Shown one piece after another: positions 9,174-18,633 of a stretch of DNA of 64,000 nt. A program made the position numbers and the translations under genes. This DNA comes from Flagellimonas_B algarum (GTDB taxonomy: Bacteria > Bacteroidota > Bacteroidia > Flavobacteriales > Flavobacteriaceae), in NCBI RefSeq assembly GCF_040513375.1, contig NZ_JBEVTG010000003.1, positions 248,001 to 312,000 of the forward strand, in the 5' to 3' direction. The stretch's first letter is position 1, and the number at the start of each line of letters is the position of its first letter. The notes under the pieces were generated by a model. That model was not told where the DNA came from and did no database searches. It saw only the letters and a program-made list of their open reading frames with translations.

Positions 9174-9186
9174 AGCGTGTCCATGT

Positions 9187-9834
9187 TCAATCGTATTTGT
9201 TCATCAATCCAAAATCGAAAGGGGTCCAGAAACACGATTTCAAACCGCTTTGGCGAAAACCTGAATTCACCCAACTATTGCAGGTTTTAAAGCAGGAATA
9301 GCTCCCATTGGCTTTGTAAAAATCGTCATTTGTAAAATACCCTTTCCCTTCGAGAATAAGCTTGTTGCCCTGTGCATCGGTTTGGAAGGAAGCAAACAGA
9401 AAGTCGTTCAATCGCTGTAGTTCGGTCTTGCTGACCTTGACTTCGATCCAACCCGCTCGCTTGCCATCATAACGGGTCACATGCATGAGGGTCGCACTGT
9501 TCAAGAACAAGGCGCTAAAAGCATTGGTGAACGTAAGATCCCCCCAAGTCGGGGTATTCAGGTAAAATTCGGCATCGCCCCAGCCAAAAGCCAAATATTG
9601 CGTTCGGGGCCCTAATTCAAGATCATCGGCCAGCGATGGCGCAAGGTATTCGGTCGGCATGACGATATCCAGATGCACCCCATTGGTGCTCAAGAAAATG
9701 CTGGTTTCGGTAAGTTCATCCTCGTTTTCGCGCTCGATGGTGATATAAGACAAAAGCAATGAAACCAGACCATATGCAATGGGGAGGAGTAAAGAATACC
9801 CGATCCATTTCAAAATGCGTTTTATGACGGCCAT
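9187..9834 (-). CDS. DUF2459 / TIGR02117-like membrane-anchored protein
   Basis: An N-terminal membrane segment (about residues 10-30) is followed by an extracytoplasmic domain. Family-like segments are NGVHLDIVMP, the FGWGDAEFYLNTP stretch, and YSCFKTCNSWVNSGFRQSG near the C-terminus, in which the Cys of TCNSW is characteristic. The biochemical function of the family is not known. It is probably the first gene of the minus-strand operon 9834 to 4963. Confidence 0.8.
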   Translation of the reverse strand: MAVIKRILKWIGYSLLLPIAYGLVSLLLSYITIERENEDELTETSIFLSTNGVHLDIVMPTEYLAPSLADDLELGPRTQYLAFGWGDAEFYLNTPTWGDLTFTNAFSALFLNSATLMHVTRYDGKRAGWIEVKVSKTELQRLNDFLFASFQTDAQGNKLILEGKGYFTNDDFYKANGSYSCFKTCNSWVNSGFRQSGLKSCFWTPFDFGLMNKYD

Positions 9835-9944
9835 TGTCGGAAAGTAGCGCTGGGCTTTGTTTTTGAAGTTTTAAATTACGCATAATTCCGTGATTTTCTT
9901 TAAACTAAGTAGTGTTCTCGGCAGGCTATGGGAAAGCATTGCAT

Positions 9945-10385
9945 TTAACCCATGCCTTGAGAAGCGGATTTGCCTTTCGACCGTTTGAATTGTGGAGTGA
10001 TAAAATACAGCAAACCCGCTGCAGCACAAATGATGAGATAATACTGCATCATATACTGTCCGTTGAACTCGGATTCCAAAACCACGTTTTGATATCCGAT
10101 CAACCCGAGTATGCCCAAAGCATAACTCAAAGGAATCAGCAGAAGGATGTAAGGGGCCAGTTTCCTGGCCCTAAAAACGATCAGTATGTAGATAAAGGCG
10201 GTTAAAAAATTGGAAATCCCAAAGCTACCCATGAGCACCAGACTGTCCGCGGTCGGATCGATCTTTGCGATATGGGTGGCCGCATACCGAACACGAAAGG
10301 TGTGGGCCACCCCTCGCATAAAATCAACTACCCCAGCGATAAAGAGCAGGGTTACACAAACTTGAAGCATTCGTTTCCGTATCAT
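9945..10385 (-). CDS. four-helix integral membrane protein, unknown
   Basis: 146 residues from the ATG at 10385. Four hydrophobic segments at about 7-25, 50-68, 78-95 and 110-130, with a short basic C-terminal tail. A longer frame to 10463 exists but would overlap the TolC-type gene by 44 bases, so the internal ATG is preferred. It follows the efflux operon by 34 bases and may be co-transcribed, but nothing ties it functionally to the pump. Confidence 0.65.
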   Translation of the reverse strand: MIRKRMLQVCVTLLFIAGVVDFMRGVAHTFRVRYAATHIAKIDPTADSLVLMGSFGISNFLTAFIYILIVFRARKLAPYILLLIPLSYALGILGLIGYQNVVLESEFNGQYMMQYYLIICAAAGLLYFITPQFKRSKGKSASQGMG

Positions 10386-10419
10386 GTTTTTCTTTTTTAT
10401 CGATTTGAATACCAAGTAC

Positions 10420-11724
10420 TTATAACAAGGCACCCATGAGTTGTTGAAGACTGATCTCGGCAATTTTCAAATCGTATTTGGCACGGGCTAAGCTGTTCAA
10501 CACATTGTATAGGTTGATCTGGGCCTGTCGAAACTCGACGGCCGTAATTTGCCCGAGCAGGTATTGTTTTTGACTTCGTTTGAAATTCAGCTGGTTGGTT
10601 TCCAGGTTCTTTTTTTCGGCCTTAAAACGGAATTGGGCGAGATCGTATTCCCCGTAGGCATTCATGGCCTCGGTCAGCACTTCATCCTCGGCTTGTTTTA
10701 ATTCGATTTCGCGATTGCGGGCATTGATCCTTGCCTTTTTGGTCTGGGTTTTGCTGCTGCCGCTGAAAATGTTCCAAGAAAGGTTCAGTCCGAGGTTGAT
10801 ACCATGGGCCTCGTTGTTCAAGGCGAAGGAAGTAGGTGGGTTTTGACTTTCGTTCCAACGATACGAACCTGAGCCACTGATTTTAGGCAGGAATCGGGCT
10901 TTATTGATCTTGATGTCCAATTCACTGAGCAGGAGTTGTTGTTCGGCCAAGACCATAGTGATGTTATTGGTTTTCGTACGTTCCAAAACCAGTAACTCAT
11001 CGGGCATGGGGTTAAAGGTCAGGGTAGTGTCGACATGGAACAACTGTTGCTGTTCCCTTCCTAAGAGCAAGTTGAGGTTTCGCTTTAAGGTCGACAGGTT
11101 TTTGGTGGCTTCGACATAGGTAATGCTGTCGGAATTCAGATCGACTTGGGCATTGAGTTCGTCGAGGTAGGTCCCTTGGCCATACTTGAGTCGTTTTTTG
11201 GCCCGGTCAAGGCGGTCGAGCGAGTTTTCAAGGTTAAGGGCCAGGTTCTCGACCAGCTGTTGCTGGTAAGCGACATTGAAATACTGTTCGTAAACCGCGA
11301 TGATGGTGTTTTCGACTTGTTGGCGCTCCTGCAATTGACGCAGCGTGAGGGTACCCCGATTCGAATCATAGGTAAACTTTCGAACCAAGCCATCAAATAG
11401 CACGTATTCAGCGGTAATCGAAGCGTTATACGATTCGGTTACGGCACCTTCGATTTCGGTGGCCGAACCATCAGCGAAGGTGACGTTTTGGTTTTCATCG
11501 GAATAACTCACGCCGGCCGTAGCACTAAGGGTCGGCAGGTAGCCGCTATTCAAAAGTCCGGCATCCAGATCGGCAAGGGCTGTAGTATTCCTGGCGATCT
11601 TCAAATCGTGGTTGCCTTCGACGGCGGCGGCGATCGCTTGGTCTAAGGTCATGACTTCCTGTCCCCGCCCGAATAAGCCGATCAATAACACGAGGCAAAA
11701 CAAACTATAGCGCAACATCTTCAA
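10420..11724 (-). CDS. TolC-family outer membrane efflux protein
   Basis: The outer membrane channel of the tripartite pump encoded here. A signal peptide ends near GRGQ (residue 22). The two halves are repeated helical coiled-coil regions typical of TolC proteins, with MTLDQAIAAAVEGNHDL at the start and GQITAVEFRQAQINLYN in the second repeat. 434 residues is normal for Bacteroidota. The start overlaps the end of the RND gene by 20 bases, supporting coupled expression. Confidence 0.92.
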   Translation of the reverse strand: MKMLRYSLFCLVLLIGLFGRGQEVMTLDQAIAAAVEGNHDLKIARNTTALADLDAGLLNSGYLPTLSATAGVSYSDENQNVTFADGSATEIEGAVTESYNASITAEYVLFDGLVRKFTYDSNRGTLTLRQLQERQQVENTIIAVYEQYFNVAYQQQLVENLALNLENSLDRLDRAKKRLKYGQGTYLDELNAQVDLNSDSITYVEATKNLSTLKRNLNLLLGREQQQLFHVDTTLTFNPMPDELLVLERTKTNNITMVLAEQQLLLSELDIKINKARFLPKISGSGSYRWNESQNPPTSFALNNEAHGINLGLNLSWNIFSGSSKTQTKKARINARNREIELKQAEDEVLTEAMNAYGEYDLAQFRFKAEKKNLETNQLNFKRSQKQYLLGQITAVEFRQAQINLYNVLNSLARAKYDLKIAEISLQQLMGALL

Positions 11725-14700
11725 CTTTTAGTTCTTTAATGGCCCGTTCGACCGATTCACGGCTCGGGCGTTTTCCGGTGGTCCAATAGGCGAATTCAAC
11801 TTTGAGCCCATTTACCGCTGAAAGCAGTATGGGCAATAGAAACAAGGTCAAGACCGTAGCAACGGCAATACCGTAGGCAATGGATAAAGCCATGGGTATG
11901 AGAAATTGGGCTTGCAGGCTGCGCTCCAACATCAAAGGGGCCAAACCGGCGATGGTGGTGATCGACGTCAGGAATATCGCTCGAAAACGGGCCAATCCGG
12001 TTTGAAACAGTGCTTGATCAAAGGCCAAGCCGTCTTTCAGGAATTGGTTGAACTTGTTCGTGAATACCAAGCCGTCATTGACTAGGATACCGATCAATCC
12101 GATGATACCCAGATAGGACAGGATGCTCATGGAAAACCCATGGAAGAAATGCCCCCAAGCCACCCCGATCAAGGCAAAGGGCACCAAGGTCAATAAGATA
12201 AACGGTTGGCTGAAACTCCGAAAGGTGAAAACGATGACCACATAGATCAGAAAAACCACGGCCGGGAGAACGTCCCAGGCAGAGTCGATGATCTTTTGGG
12301 CTTCCCGGTTTTGCCCTTCGGTCGAAATGCTGACTTCAGGGAAGCGTTTGATGATCTCGGGGACCAATCGCAAGCGGATGTCACGCATGATTTCGGTCGC
12401 ACTGACCTTGGGATCGGCGATATCGGCCGATAAGGTAACCTCGCGCAACCCATCCAAATGATTGATCGCCGTTTCGCCACGGGCAATGCTGTAGTCGGCC
12501 ACTTGAACCAAGGGTACCCTGCCGTTGGGCGTATTGATCTCAATGGTTTCGATCGCACTGATTTTTGAACGATCCCGATCTTCATAGCGCACCCATACCT
12601 TGACCTCGTCTTGCCCGCGTTGTACCCGTTGTACTTCATAGCCGAAAAAGGCATTTCTAACCTGCCCCATAAGGCTTGAATAGCTCAAACCAAGCAAACG
12701 GGCCTTTTCGTTCAGTTTCAGGTGGATTTCCTTAATGCCTTTTGGGTTCGAATCGGATATGTCTTTGATGTCGGGATTCTTTTTCATCTCAGCGATCAGC
12801 TGTTCTTTCGCGGCATTGATGGCGGTGATATCGGATCCTTGCAAAGAGACCGAAATGGGTGCTCCACCCACATTGGAACCGGAATCGAAGGTCAATTTTT
12901 CAAGCAAGGGTTGGGGCCCGACGCGTTTTCGGATGCTATCGGTGATCTGTATGGATGAAATCGTGCGTGATTCACTGGGTGCCAGATTCACGGTTATCGA
13001 ACTTGAGGAACTAACGGGCCCGATTTTCCTGATGGTACCGGTGATATGGTCGGTCCCTGTTTCGCTCGCGCCCAATGCCTCGTTGATTTCCCAAACGGTG
13101 GCCTCAATAGTTGTGGTTATCCCTTCAGTGATGCCCTCACTAGTGCCTTTGGGTGTTTCGATATTGATGACGATTTGATCACTTGCGTTCGAAGGAAAGA
13201 AAGTCAACTTGATGAGTCCACTGGAAATCGCCCCGAGGGTGATCACGAAAAAGAAAAAAATGATCGAAAAGGTCACGAACTTATATTGCAGGCATTTGCG
13301 ATAGACGGGGGCGTAGATCCGATGTTTGAGATAGTCCATGATACGTTCCCCAAGCTGGTTGAAGCGGTTGGTATCGGTAATCCGCTTCAAGTCTTTGGAA
13401 TGGGCTAGGTGGGCCGGCAAAATCAATAAGGCTTCGATCAAGGAGACCAGAAGGGTCAAGGTGATGACCAAAGCGATATCTTCAAAGAAATCCCCGATCT
13501 GACCGTCCAAAAAGAAGAAGATTGAAAACGCCAATATGGTAGTCGCAATGGCTGACAGAATGGGTTTTAGCACATCAACGGTACCCAGCACGGCAGCTTT
13601 CAAAGGGCCATCCCCTTTCTCACGCCTGCTGTAGATGTTTTCGGCAATGACGATGCCGTCGTCGACCAATATCCCGATGACCAAGATCATTCCGAACATC
13701 GACATCATGTTCAAGGTCACCCCATAATTCGGCAATAAAATGAACATCCCGAAAAAGGAAATAGGCAAACCGAAAGCCACCCAAAAAGCGACCGTAGGCC
13801 GAAGAAAAAAAGAGAGCAACACCAAGACCAAGACCATTCCCACCAATGCGTTTTCCAGAAGCAAGGAAATCCGGTCTTCGACTAAAATAGCCGAATTGAA
13901 GGTTTCTTTGAGTTCGATGTTTTCATGCTCGGCATTGAATCGCGCCATATACGCCTGCACGGCTTCGACACTTCCGATAAGGTCTTCCGAATTCGTATTT
14001 TTCAAATCGATCTGTATGGCCGTTTCCCCATTGTACGATAACCGATCCGGGGTATCTTCGAATCCGTCTTTCAGGGTTGCGATATCCCTGAGGTAGACTT
14101 TTTGGCCCGAAAGGGTGGTTTTGACGACGATATCGACCAAGGCTTTGGCCTGGTACCCCTTGTTGTCGGTACGGATCAAAAACTCCTCATCTTCGGTCTT
14201 GATCGACCCACCGGATAGGACCAGGTTGGCTTGTGCAACGGCTTGGGCAACTTCTTCTATGGTCAACCCATACCTACGCAATTGGGTTTCGGAAACCGTG
14301 ATTTCGATTTCCTCATCCGGAAAGCCGCTCAATTCGATTTGAGAAATCCCGTCGAGGCGTAGCAAGTCGTCTTCGATATCTTGGGCATATCGTTTTAAGA
14401 TGTGCAGGGGAATGTCTTGACCACTGATTACGAACGAAAGCGCAGGTCTGGTGGGTAGCACGGTTTCGATGACCGGAGGTTCCATGGTATTGGGGAAGGA
14501 AGGAATACGGTCAACTGCGTTTTTGACCTCTTCCAAGACAAGGTTGATGTCGGCATCGGATAGGATTTCGATCCGGACGGATGCCGCATTTTCTTGGGAA
14601 ACGGAACTGACCCTATCGATCCCTGAAATGCCTTTGAGGTTCCGCTCGATTTTGTCGACTATGCCTTCCTCTACCTCTTGCGGTGAGGCCCCGGGATAGG

Positions 14701-14851
14701 TCACCGAAATCAAGATGTTGTTCGCGTCGGCCAAAGGAAAGAAGGACGAGTTCATTTTTTGATAACCCAGATACCCGAAGATCAAGAAACCGACGATGAA
14801 AATATTCACCGCGACGGGATACTTGATGAAATAGCTGATAAAGTGCTTCAT
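11705..14851 (-). CDS. RND efflux transporter permease (AcrB-type)
   Basis: The inner membrane proton-driven pump component. It has 1048 residues, twelve membrane helices in two repeated halves, and two large periplasmic loops. The N-terminus shows YPGASPQEVEEGIVDKIE, typical of the porter domain. TM4 contains GILVDDGIVIAENIYSRRE, whose acidic pair carries protons. The family is nearer the hydrophobe/amphiphile (HAE) group than the heavy-metal group, but the substrate cannot be read from the sequence. It sits between the adaptor gene (6-base gap) and the TolC-type gene (20-base overlap). Confidence 0.95.
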   Translation of the reverse strand: MKHFISYFIKYPVAVNIFIVGFLIFGYLGYQKMNSSFFPLADANNILISVTYPGASPQEVEEGIVDKIERNLKGISGIDRVSSVSQENAASVRIEILSDADINLVLEEVKNAVDRIPSFPNTMEPPVIETVLPTRPALSFVISGQDIPLHILKRYAQDIEDDLLRLDGISQIELSGFPDEEIEITVSETQLRRYGLTIEEVAQAVAQANLVLSGGSIKTEDEEFLIRTDNKGYQAKALVDIVVKTTLSGQKVYLRDIATLKDGFEDTPDRLSYNGETAIQIDLKNTNSEDLIGSVEAVQAYMARFNAEHENIELKETFNSAILVEDRISLLLENALVGMVLVLVLLSFFLRPTVAFWVAFGLPISFFGMFILLPNYGVTLNMMSMFGMILVIGILVDDGIVIAENIYSRREKGDGPLKAAVLGTVDVLKPILSAIATTILAFSIFFFLDGQIGDFFEDIALVITLTLLVSLIEALLILPAHLAHSKDLKRITDTNRFNQLGERIMDYLKHRIYAPVYRKCLQYKFVTFSIIFFFFVITLGAISSGLIKLTFFPSNASDQIVINIETPKGTSEGITEGITTTIEATVWEINEALGASETGTDHITGTIRKIGPVSSSSSITVNLAPSESRTISSIQITDSIRKRVGPQPLLEKLTFDSGSNVGGAPISVSLQGSDITAINAAKEQLIAEMKKNPDIKDISDSNPKGIKEIHLKLNEKARLLGLSYSSLMGQVRNAFFGYEVQRVQRGQDEVKVWVRYEDRDRSKISAIETIEINTPNGRVPLVQVADYSIARGETAINHLDGLREVTLSADIADPKVSATEIMRDIRLRLVPEIIKRFPEVSISTEGQNREAQKIIDSAWDVLPAVVFLIYVVIVFTFRSFSQPFILLTLVPFALIGVAWGHFFHGFSMSILSYLGIIGLIGILVNDGLVFTNKFNQFLKDGLAFDQALFQTGLARFRAIFLTSITTIAGLAPLMLERSLQAQFLIPMALSIAYGIAVATVLTLFLLPILLSAVNGLKVEFAYWTTGKRPSRESVERAIKELKVEDVAL

Positions 14852-14857
14852 AGCCGA

Positions 14858-15958
14858 TCAATAGGTTACTTTCATACCCGGGTAGGCATCGGCCAAAACT
14901 TCATCAAGCAAGACCATGTTTTGTTGCAAGCCTTGAACGATCACCTCGTCTTGATCGTAGTAGCGCAAACGCACCTGTTGCAAGGCCAATACGCTGTCTT
15001 TGACGATATATACCTGGTTGTTTTCCATCAGCAGGTTCGCTTTGATGCGCACCACCTGATCCAGGGTTTCCCCTTCGATGCGGGCCTTGAGGTACTGGCC
15101 TTCCAAAAACGGATAACCGTTCAAACCGACCACCGCTGAGCTGGTTTGGGTGCCTTGGTCCACTTTTTGGTTCAAGCGATCGATATTGGCGACGATTTCG
15201 CCCGTTCCGTCAGTTCCCATGATCTGCACCGGTTTGCCGACAGCAACATAAGGGAAGGCCCCTGCCGGTATGGCCAATTCGAGCTCGAAACGGTCGGGGT
15301 CGATGAACTCCCCCAATTTCTGACCGCTCCGTATCAGGGTTCCCGGATTGACGTTCGCCACGGTCAGGGTTCCGGAAAAAGGTGCCCTGATGCGGTACTT
15401 GGCTGCGCGTTCCTGTTGGTTTTTGGCATTGTAATAGGTTTGTAGGATGCCCTTGCCGGTGATAAAGAGTTTTTCTTTGTCGGTTCGCGTTTTCGGTAAT
15501 TCAGGAAGTGGCCCCTGCATCTCAAAGGAATTCAAGTAGGCTTCCCAGCCTTTGGAAGCTTGAGGGAATTCGATTTCCATATCGGGCAGCATGGCCGCGA
15601 TCTGACTGACCAAACTGCTTTTGGTCGACAATAATTGTGCTTGGTATTCGCGGTCATTGAGTTGCAATAGCGTTTGGTTTTTTCGAAAACGGTTTCCGAT
15701 TTTGAACGGGGGTGAAGAAGGCATCAATACCCCCTGCACTTCGCTGAATAGTTCGACCTTGTGGGTTGCACGAACGGTACCCGTGACCTCCAAACGGTAG
15801 GGAAGGGATACCGGAACGGCCAAGCGTGTGGTGACTCTAGTCGGTGCGGTGGTAGTGTTGGGCCGGTCCGCTTTTTCGGTTTTGTTCAACCAAACGAAGA
15901 CCACTATGGCCAATAGGAGAATGGCGATACCAAGGACGATGTTGCTCCTTTTTCCCAT
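14858..15958 (-). CDS. HlyD/MFP-family periplasmic adaptor
   Basis: The membrane fusion subunit of the RND pump. One N-terminal membrane helix (residues 6-24) precedes the lipoyl/barrel-sandwich half (LEVTGTVRATHKVELFSEVQG), a helical hairpin and a second lipoyl half containing YRIRAPFSGTLTVANVNPG. The beta-barrel and membrane-proximal domains follow. 366 residues is normal. It starts 4 bases after the LTxxQ protein gene. Confidence 0.92.
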   Translation of the reverse strand: MGKRSNIVLGIAILLLAIVVFVWLNKTEKADRPNTTTAPTRVTTRLAVPVSLPYRLEVTGTVRATHKVELFSEVQGVLMPSSPPFKIGNRFRKNQTLLQLNDREYQAQLLSTKSSLVSQIAAMLPDMEIEFPQASKGWEAYLNSFEMQGPLPELPKTRTDKEKLFITGKGILQTYYNAKNQQERAAKYRIRAPFSGTLTVANVNPGTLIRSGQKLGEFIDPDRFELELAIPAGAFPYVAVGKPVQIMGTDGTGEIVANIDRLNQKVDQGTQTSSAVVGLNGYPFLEGQYLKARIEGETLDQVVRIKANLLMENNQVYIVKDSVLALQQVRLRYYDQDEVIVQGLQQNMVLLDEVLADAYPGMKVTY

Positions 15959-15962
15959 AACA

Positions 15963-16319
15963 TCAACCCTTCTTGTTTTTTTTCATTTGCTCGCGCATTT
16001 CCGGCTCGAGTTCATCGACGAGAATGGTCATTTGTTCGTCGGTTAAAACCGCTTCCATTTCGGCATTTTTTGCCTTCTTGATTTTTTTCATATCGCCCAT
16101 TTTGCTGAACATTGAACCTTTTCGGTTCAGCAGTTCGGCCTGTTTGACCGAATATTTTTGGTTGATGGCGTGTACCGCTGTTTTTTGGGTTTCGGTCAAG
16201 GCCAAACGTTCGACCATGAGATCGGTTTGGTAATCGGCCATCTTGACCGGGTCCATTTTCTGCCCGAAGGCAAGTTGGGCTACCAATAAGGCTGTGAACA
16301 ATGCTAGTTTATTCTTCAT
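15963..16319 (-). CDS. small periplasmic LTxxQ protein, Spy/CpxP-like
   Basis: A clear signal peptide (MKNKLALFTALLVAQLAFGQ) is followed by a charged helical protein containing two LTxxQ motifs, LTETQ and LTDEQ, about 50 residues apart, as in Spy/CpxP-like envelope-stress proteins. The tail is lysine-rich. 118 residues. It overlaps the upstream barrel gene by 11 bases and precedes the adaptor gene, so it is built into the efflux operon. A chaperone or sensor role in envelope stress is inferred. Confidence 0.75.
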   Translation of the reverse strand: MKNKLALFTALLVAQLAFGQKMDPVKMADYQTDLMVERLALTETQKTAVHAINQKYSVKQAELLNRKGSMFSKMGDMKKIKKAKNAEMEAVLTDEQMTILVDELEPEMREQMKKNKKG

Positions 16320-17223
16320 TTTCTTTCTTTTTTTTGGGTTTTGATAAGACCAATTTCAGTCCGATATTGGCATAGGCCCCATTGTTGGGCTCGAGATCCA
16401 GTAGTTCGTTGCCCTCTGAATCGGAGATACGTAGGACACTGATCGGGAGCATGCCCCCTTCTATAAAAAAGGCCAATTGTTCCGTAAACCGATATTGATA
16501 GAACAAACGGGTATTAAGGCCGTTGAACTGGATTTTACTATTGGTCAACACTTGATTGCCCTCGGCCCTTATGGTACCGGAATTGTTTCCGTAAATACCT
16601 TGTGGTGATGCCAACAAAGCGAGCCATGAACGGTCATTCGGCCGGAAACTGATCCCGGTTTGGGGCAGCCCGATGCTGTATTGCCATTTGGGCCCCAGGG
16701 TTTGTGAAAACGAAATGGCAGGTAGCAGGGTGGGTTCCCCGAATTGGGTGCCATAGGCAACCCCCACCAGCAATCGCGAATTGGGCCATTGTTTGATGAT
16801 CCCCGCCAAAGCATTGAATACGAAATCGTCTGACGATAACCCGTCCTCCAAATTCGACATTAAGGCAGTTCCGGCACTAAGAACGAACCGGGTCGATGTC
16901 CCCAATTCCCCAATCCATGATACGTTAGCCCGAACGACTTCCATAGCTTCAAAGGGTTCCAAGTCGATGGTATTCGTGCTGCGGTTGAAATCGAAATCGT
17001 AATGGCGGTACCCCAATGAGAATGCGAGTGCACCTTTCTTTAAAGGCTTTCCAAAATTCAATTGAAGACCATAGGTGGTGATTTCGGTATCGCCGATATC
17101 GGGCATGATACCGTAATCCAATTTTATCGGGTTCAGTTCTTCGGCACCCATGGGTGCTAGGTCCTGGGCAAAGACGGCCGTGGCTTGTGCAATGGCCAAA
17201 AAGGAAAGCAATCGTTTGATCAT
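16309..17223 (-). CDS. outer membrane beta-barrel, DUF6268-like
   Basis: 304 residues from the ATG at 17223, with a signal peptide ending in VFAQ. An upstream frame to 17355 lacks signal features at its beginning, so the internal start is preferred. The mature protein alternates short polar and aromatic strands, ends in a hydrophobic strand and contains LPISVLRISDSEGNELLDLEP. The same organisation and several segments recur in the protein at 20148, so the two are paralogues. It is probably the first gene of the efflux operon, which is unusual for an RND locus. Confidence 0.65.
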   Translation of the reverse strand: MIKRLLSFLAIAQATAVFAQDLAPMGAEELNPIKLDYGIMPDIGDTEITTYGLQLNFGKPLKKGALAFSLGYRHYDFDFNRSTNTIDLEPFEAMEVVRANVSWIGELGTSTRFVLSAGTALMSNLEDGLSSDDFVFNALAGIIKQWPNSRLLVGVAYGTQFGEPTLLPAISFSQTLGPKWQYSIGLPQTGISFRPNDRSWLALLASPQGIYGNNSGTIRAEGNQVLTNSKIQFNGLNTRLFYQYRFTEQLAFFIEGGMLPISVLRISDSEGNELLDLEPNNGAYANIGLKLVLSKPKKKKENEE

Positions 17224-17364
17224 GGCGACAAAGCTAGCCTTGCCATCCAGTCGGTTCAAAAGTATTCTACGGAAGGCCAAGATGCCTATACGGAAGTCTG
17301 GTTTTTCCCGATCAACCGTTTCAAGGCCATTCATAGATGAAATAAGGAAGCACATCGTGAAAAG

Positions 17365-18633
17365 TCAGTTGATCTTACGCTTACCGAACCATAAATCGCG
17401 GAGGCTGAAGTTCACGGTCAGGGTGTGTAGGCGTTCTTCTACCAAGACCCCTTCGGCGGCACCACGTTGGCCGTAGCGGTAGGTAATGTTCAATGTAGAG
17501 GCGGAGCGTAGGCCCATGGGGAGCCCGATTCCGAAAGAGAACCCGTATTGATCGATGCGGTTGGCATTCACCTCCAGGTTTCCGGATCGGTAGTTCCATC
17601 CCAGGCGGTATTGGATCCTTTTCCGGTATTGGTAACTGCTGGGGTCCGCGGCATAGTGTAGGCCGATACTGTACGATTCCTCGTCCACGAAATCACCTAT
17701 ATTGTCTTCCTGTTCGGTAATATCCCAAAACCGCTTGCTGAAATCCAAGGTCAACCCCAAACCGTTGTTAGGTCTGAAGTATAAGCCGGCGTTCAATTGG
17801 GCGGGCAGCTCAAAGTCCTCAAGGGTCACGTCCGCTGTGTTTTCGACCACTGAAGGGGTAAAATCCAAGGTTTTTTCAACCGTACGGTCTTGGGTGCCCG
17901 AAAGGGAGGTATTCAGTTCGGCCCCAGCAGCCAGGGTCAGTTTCGGTAGGAGGTCATACTGTAGTCCGAAGCCAACCCTCAGGCCATTGTAGAAATTCCG
18001 CTCTTGTACGATCAAGGTACTCTCATTGGGGAGGTCCTGGCTCGCATCGATGATTTCCCGTTCTTCAATGACCCCGAAGAGATACGACAAATATGCCCCC
18101 GTACGAAGCTTTCCGAACCATTCGCTTCCTAAGGATAGTCTGAGGTCGTTCAACCCACCTGATCCGAAGACATTGCTTGAAAACGTATCGAAAGAACCTT
18201 CGATATTGCTTTCTACACCGATCACGGCATAACCCACATCGCTGAACGGGTTCAAAGAAATCCCAAAAGCACTGTTCGGCGTCATCGAAGCGGCAAAGGC
18301 GACATTCGAAAAGCTTCCGGCGATCCGGTTTTCCGACGTGGAATTGGTACTGATGTCACTGATCTCGGCCAAAAAACCGAAGTCGAAAAGAAAATTACGC
18401 TCGCCCAAACTGCCGTAGGAAGCCGGATTGTTGTTGTTGATGAATCCATCCCCGGAAAGGGCATAACCCCCATTGCCCATGGCGTTGGTAATGCCGATGT
18501 TGGAGTTACTAGCCAAACCCAACCCAAAAAAGGAATAGGGCGACCCCGTCAAATTATTGGTCTGTGCCTTGGCCTGGGCGGCCAATACCAGAAAGATGAT
18601 GATGCATCCGATGCTATTCCTCATAAATCGCAT
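17365..18633 (-). CDS. outer membrane protein, FadL/OmpP1-like barrel
   Basis: 422 residues with a signal peptide (cleavage after QAKAQ). The first mature part has SPYSFFGLGLASNSNIG and GSLGERNFLFDFGF, typical of Bacteroidota OmpP1/FadL-like outer membrane proteins, followed by many amphipathic strands and a C-terminal strand ending in LRDLWFGKRK. It could carry hydrophobic molecules, but the family is broad and the substrate is unknown. The start overlaps the DUF4270 gene by 20 bases, so the two are coupled. An alternative ATG lies at 18624. Confidence 0.65.
   Translation of the reverse strand: MRFMRNSIGCIIIFLVLAAQAKAQTNNLTGSPYSFFGLGLASNSNIGITNAMGNGGYALSGDGFINNNNPASYGSLGERNFLFDFGFLAEISDISTNSTSENRIAGSFSNVAFAASMTPNSAFGISLNPFSDVGYAVIGVESNIEGSFDTFSSNVFGSGGLNDLRLSLGSEWFGKLRTGAYLSYLFGVIEEREIIDASQDLPNESTLIVQERNFYNGLRVGFGLQYDLLPKLTLAAGAELNTSLSGTQDRTVEKTLDFTPSVVENTADVTLEDFELPAQLNAGLYFRPNNGLGLTLDFSKRFWDITEQEDNIGDFVDEESYSIGLHYAADPSSYQYRKRIQYRLGWNYRSGNLEVNANRIDQYGFSFGIGLPMGLRSASTLNITYRYGQRGAAEGVLVEERLHTLTVNFSLRDLWFGKRKIN

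Noticed and set aside
12735..13178. 147-codon plus-strand frame inside the RND pump gene
   Set aside because: Antisense to a well-conserved pump gene and without recognisable protein features.
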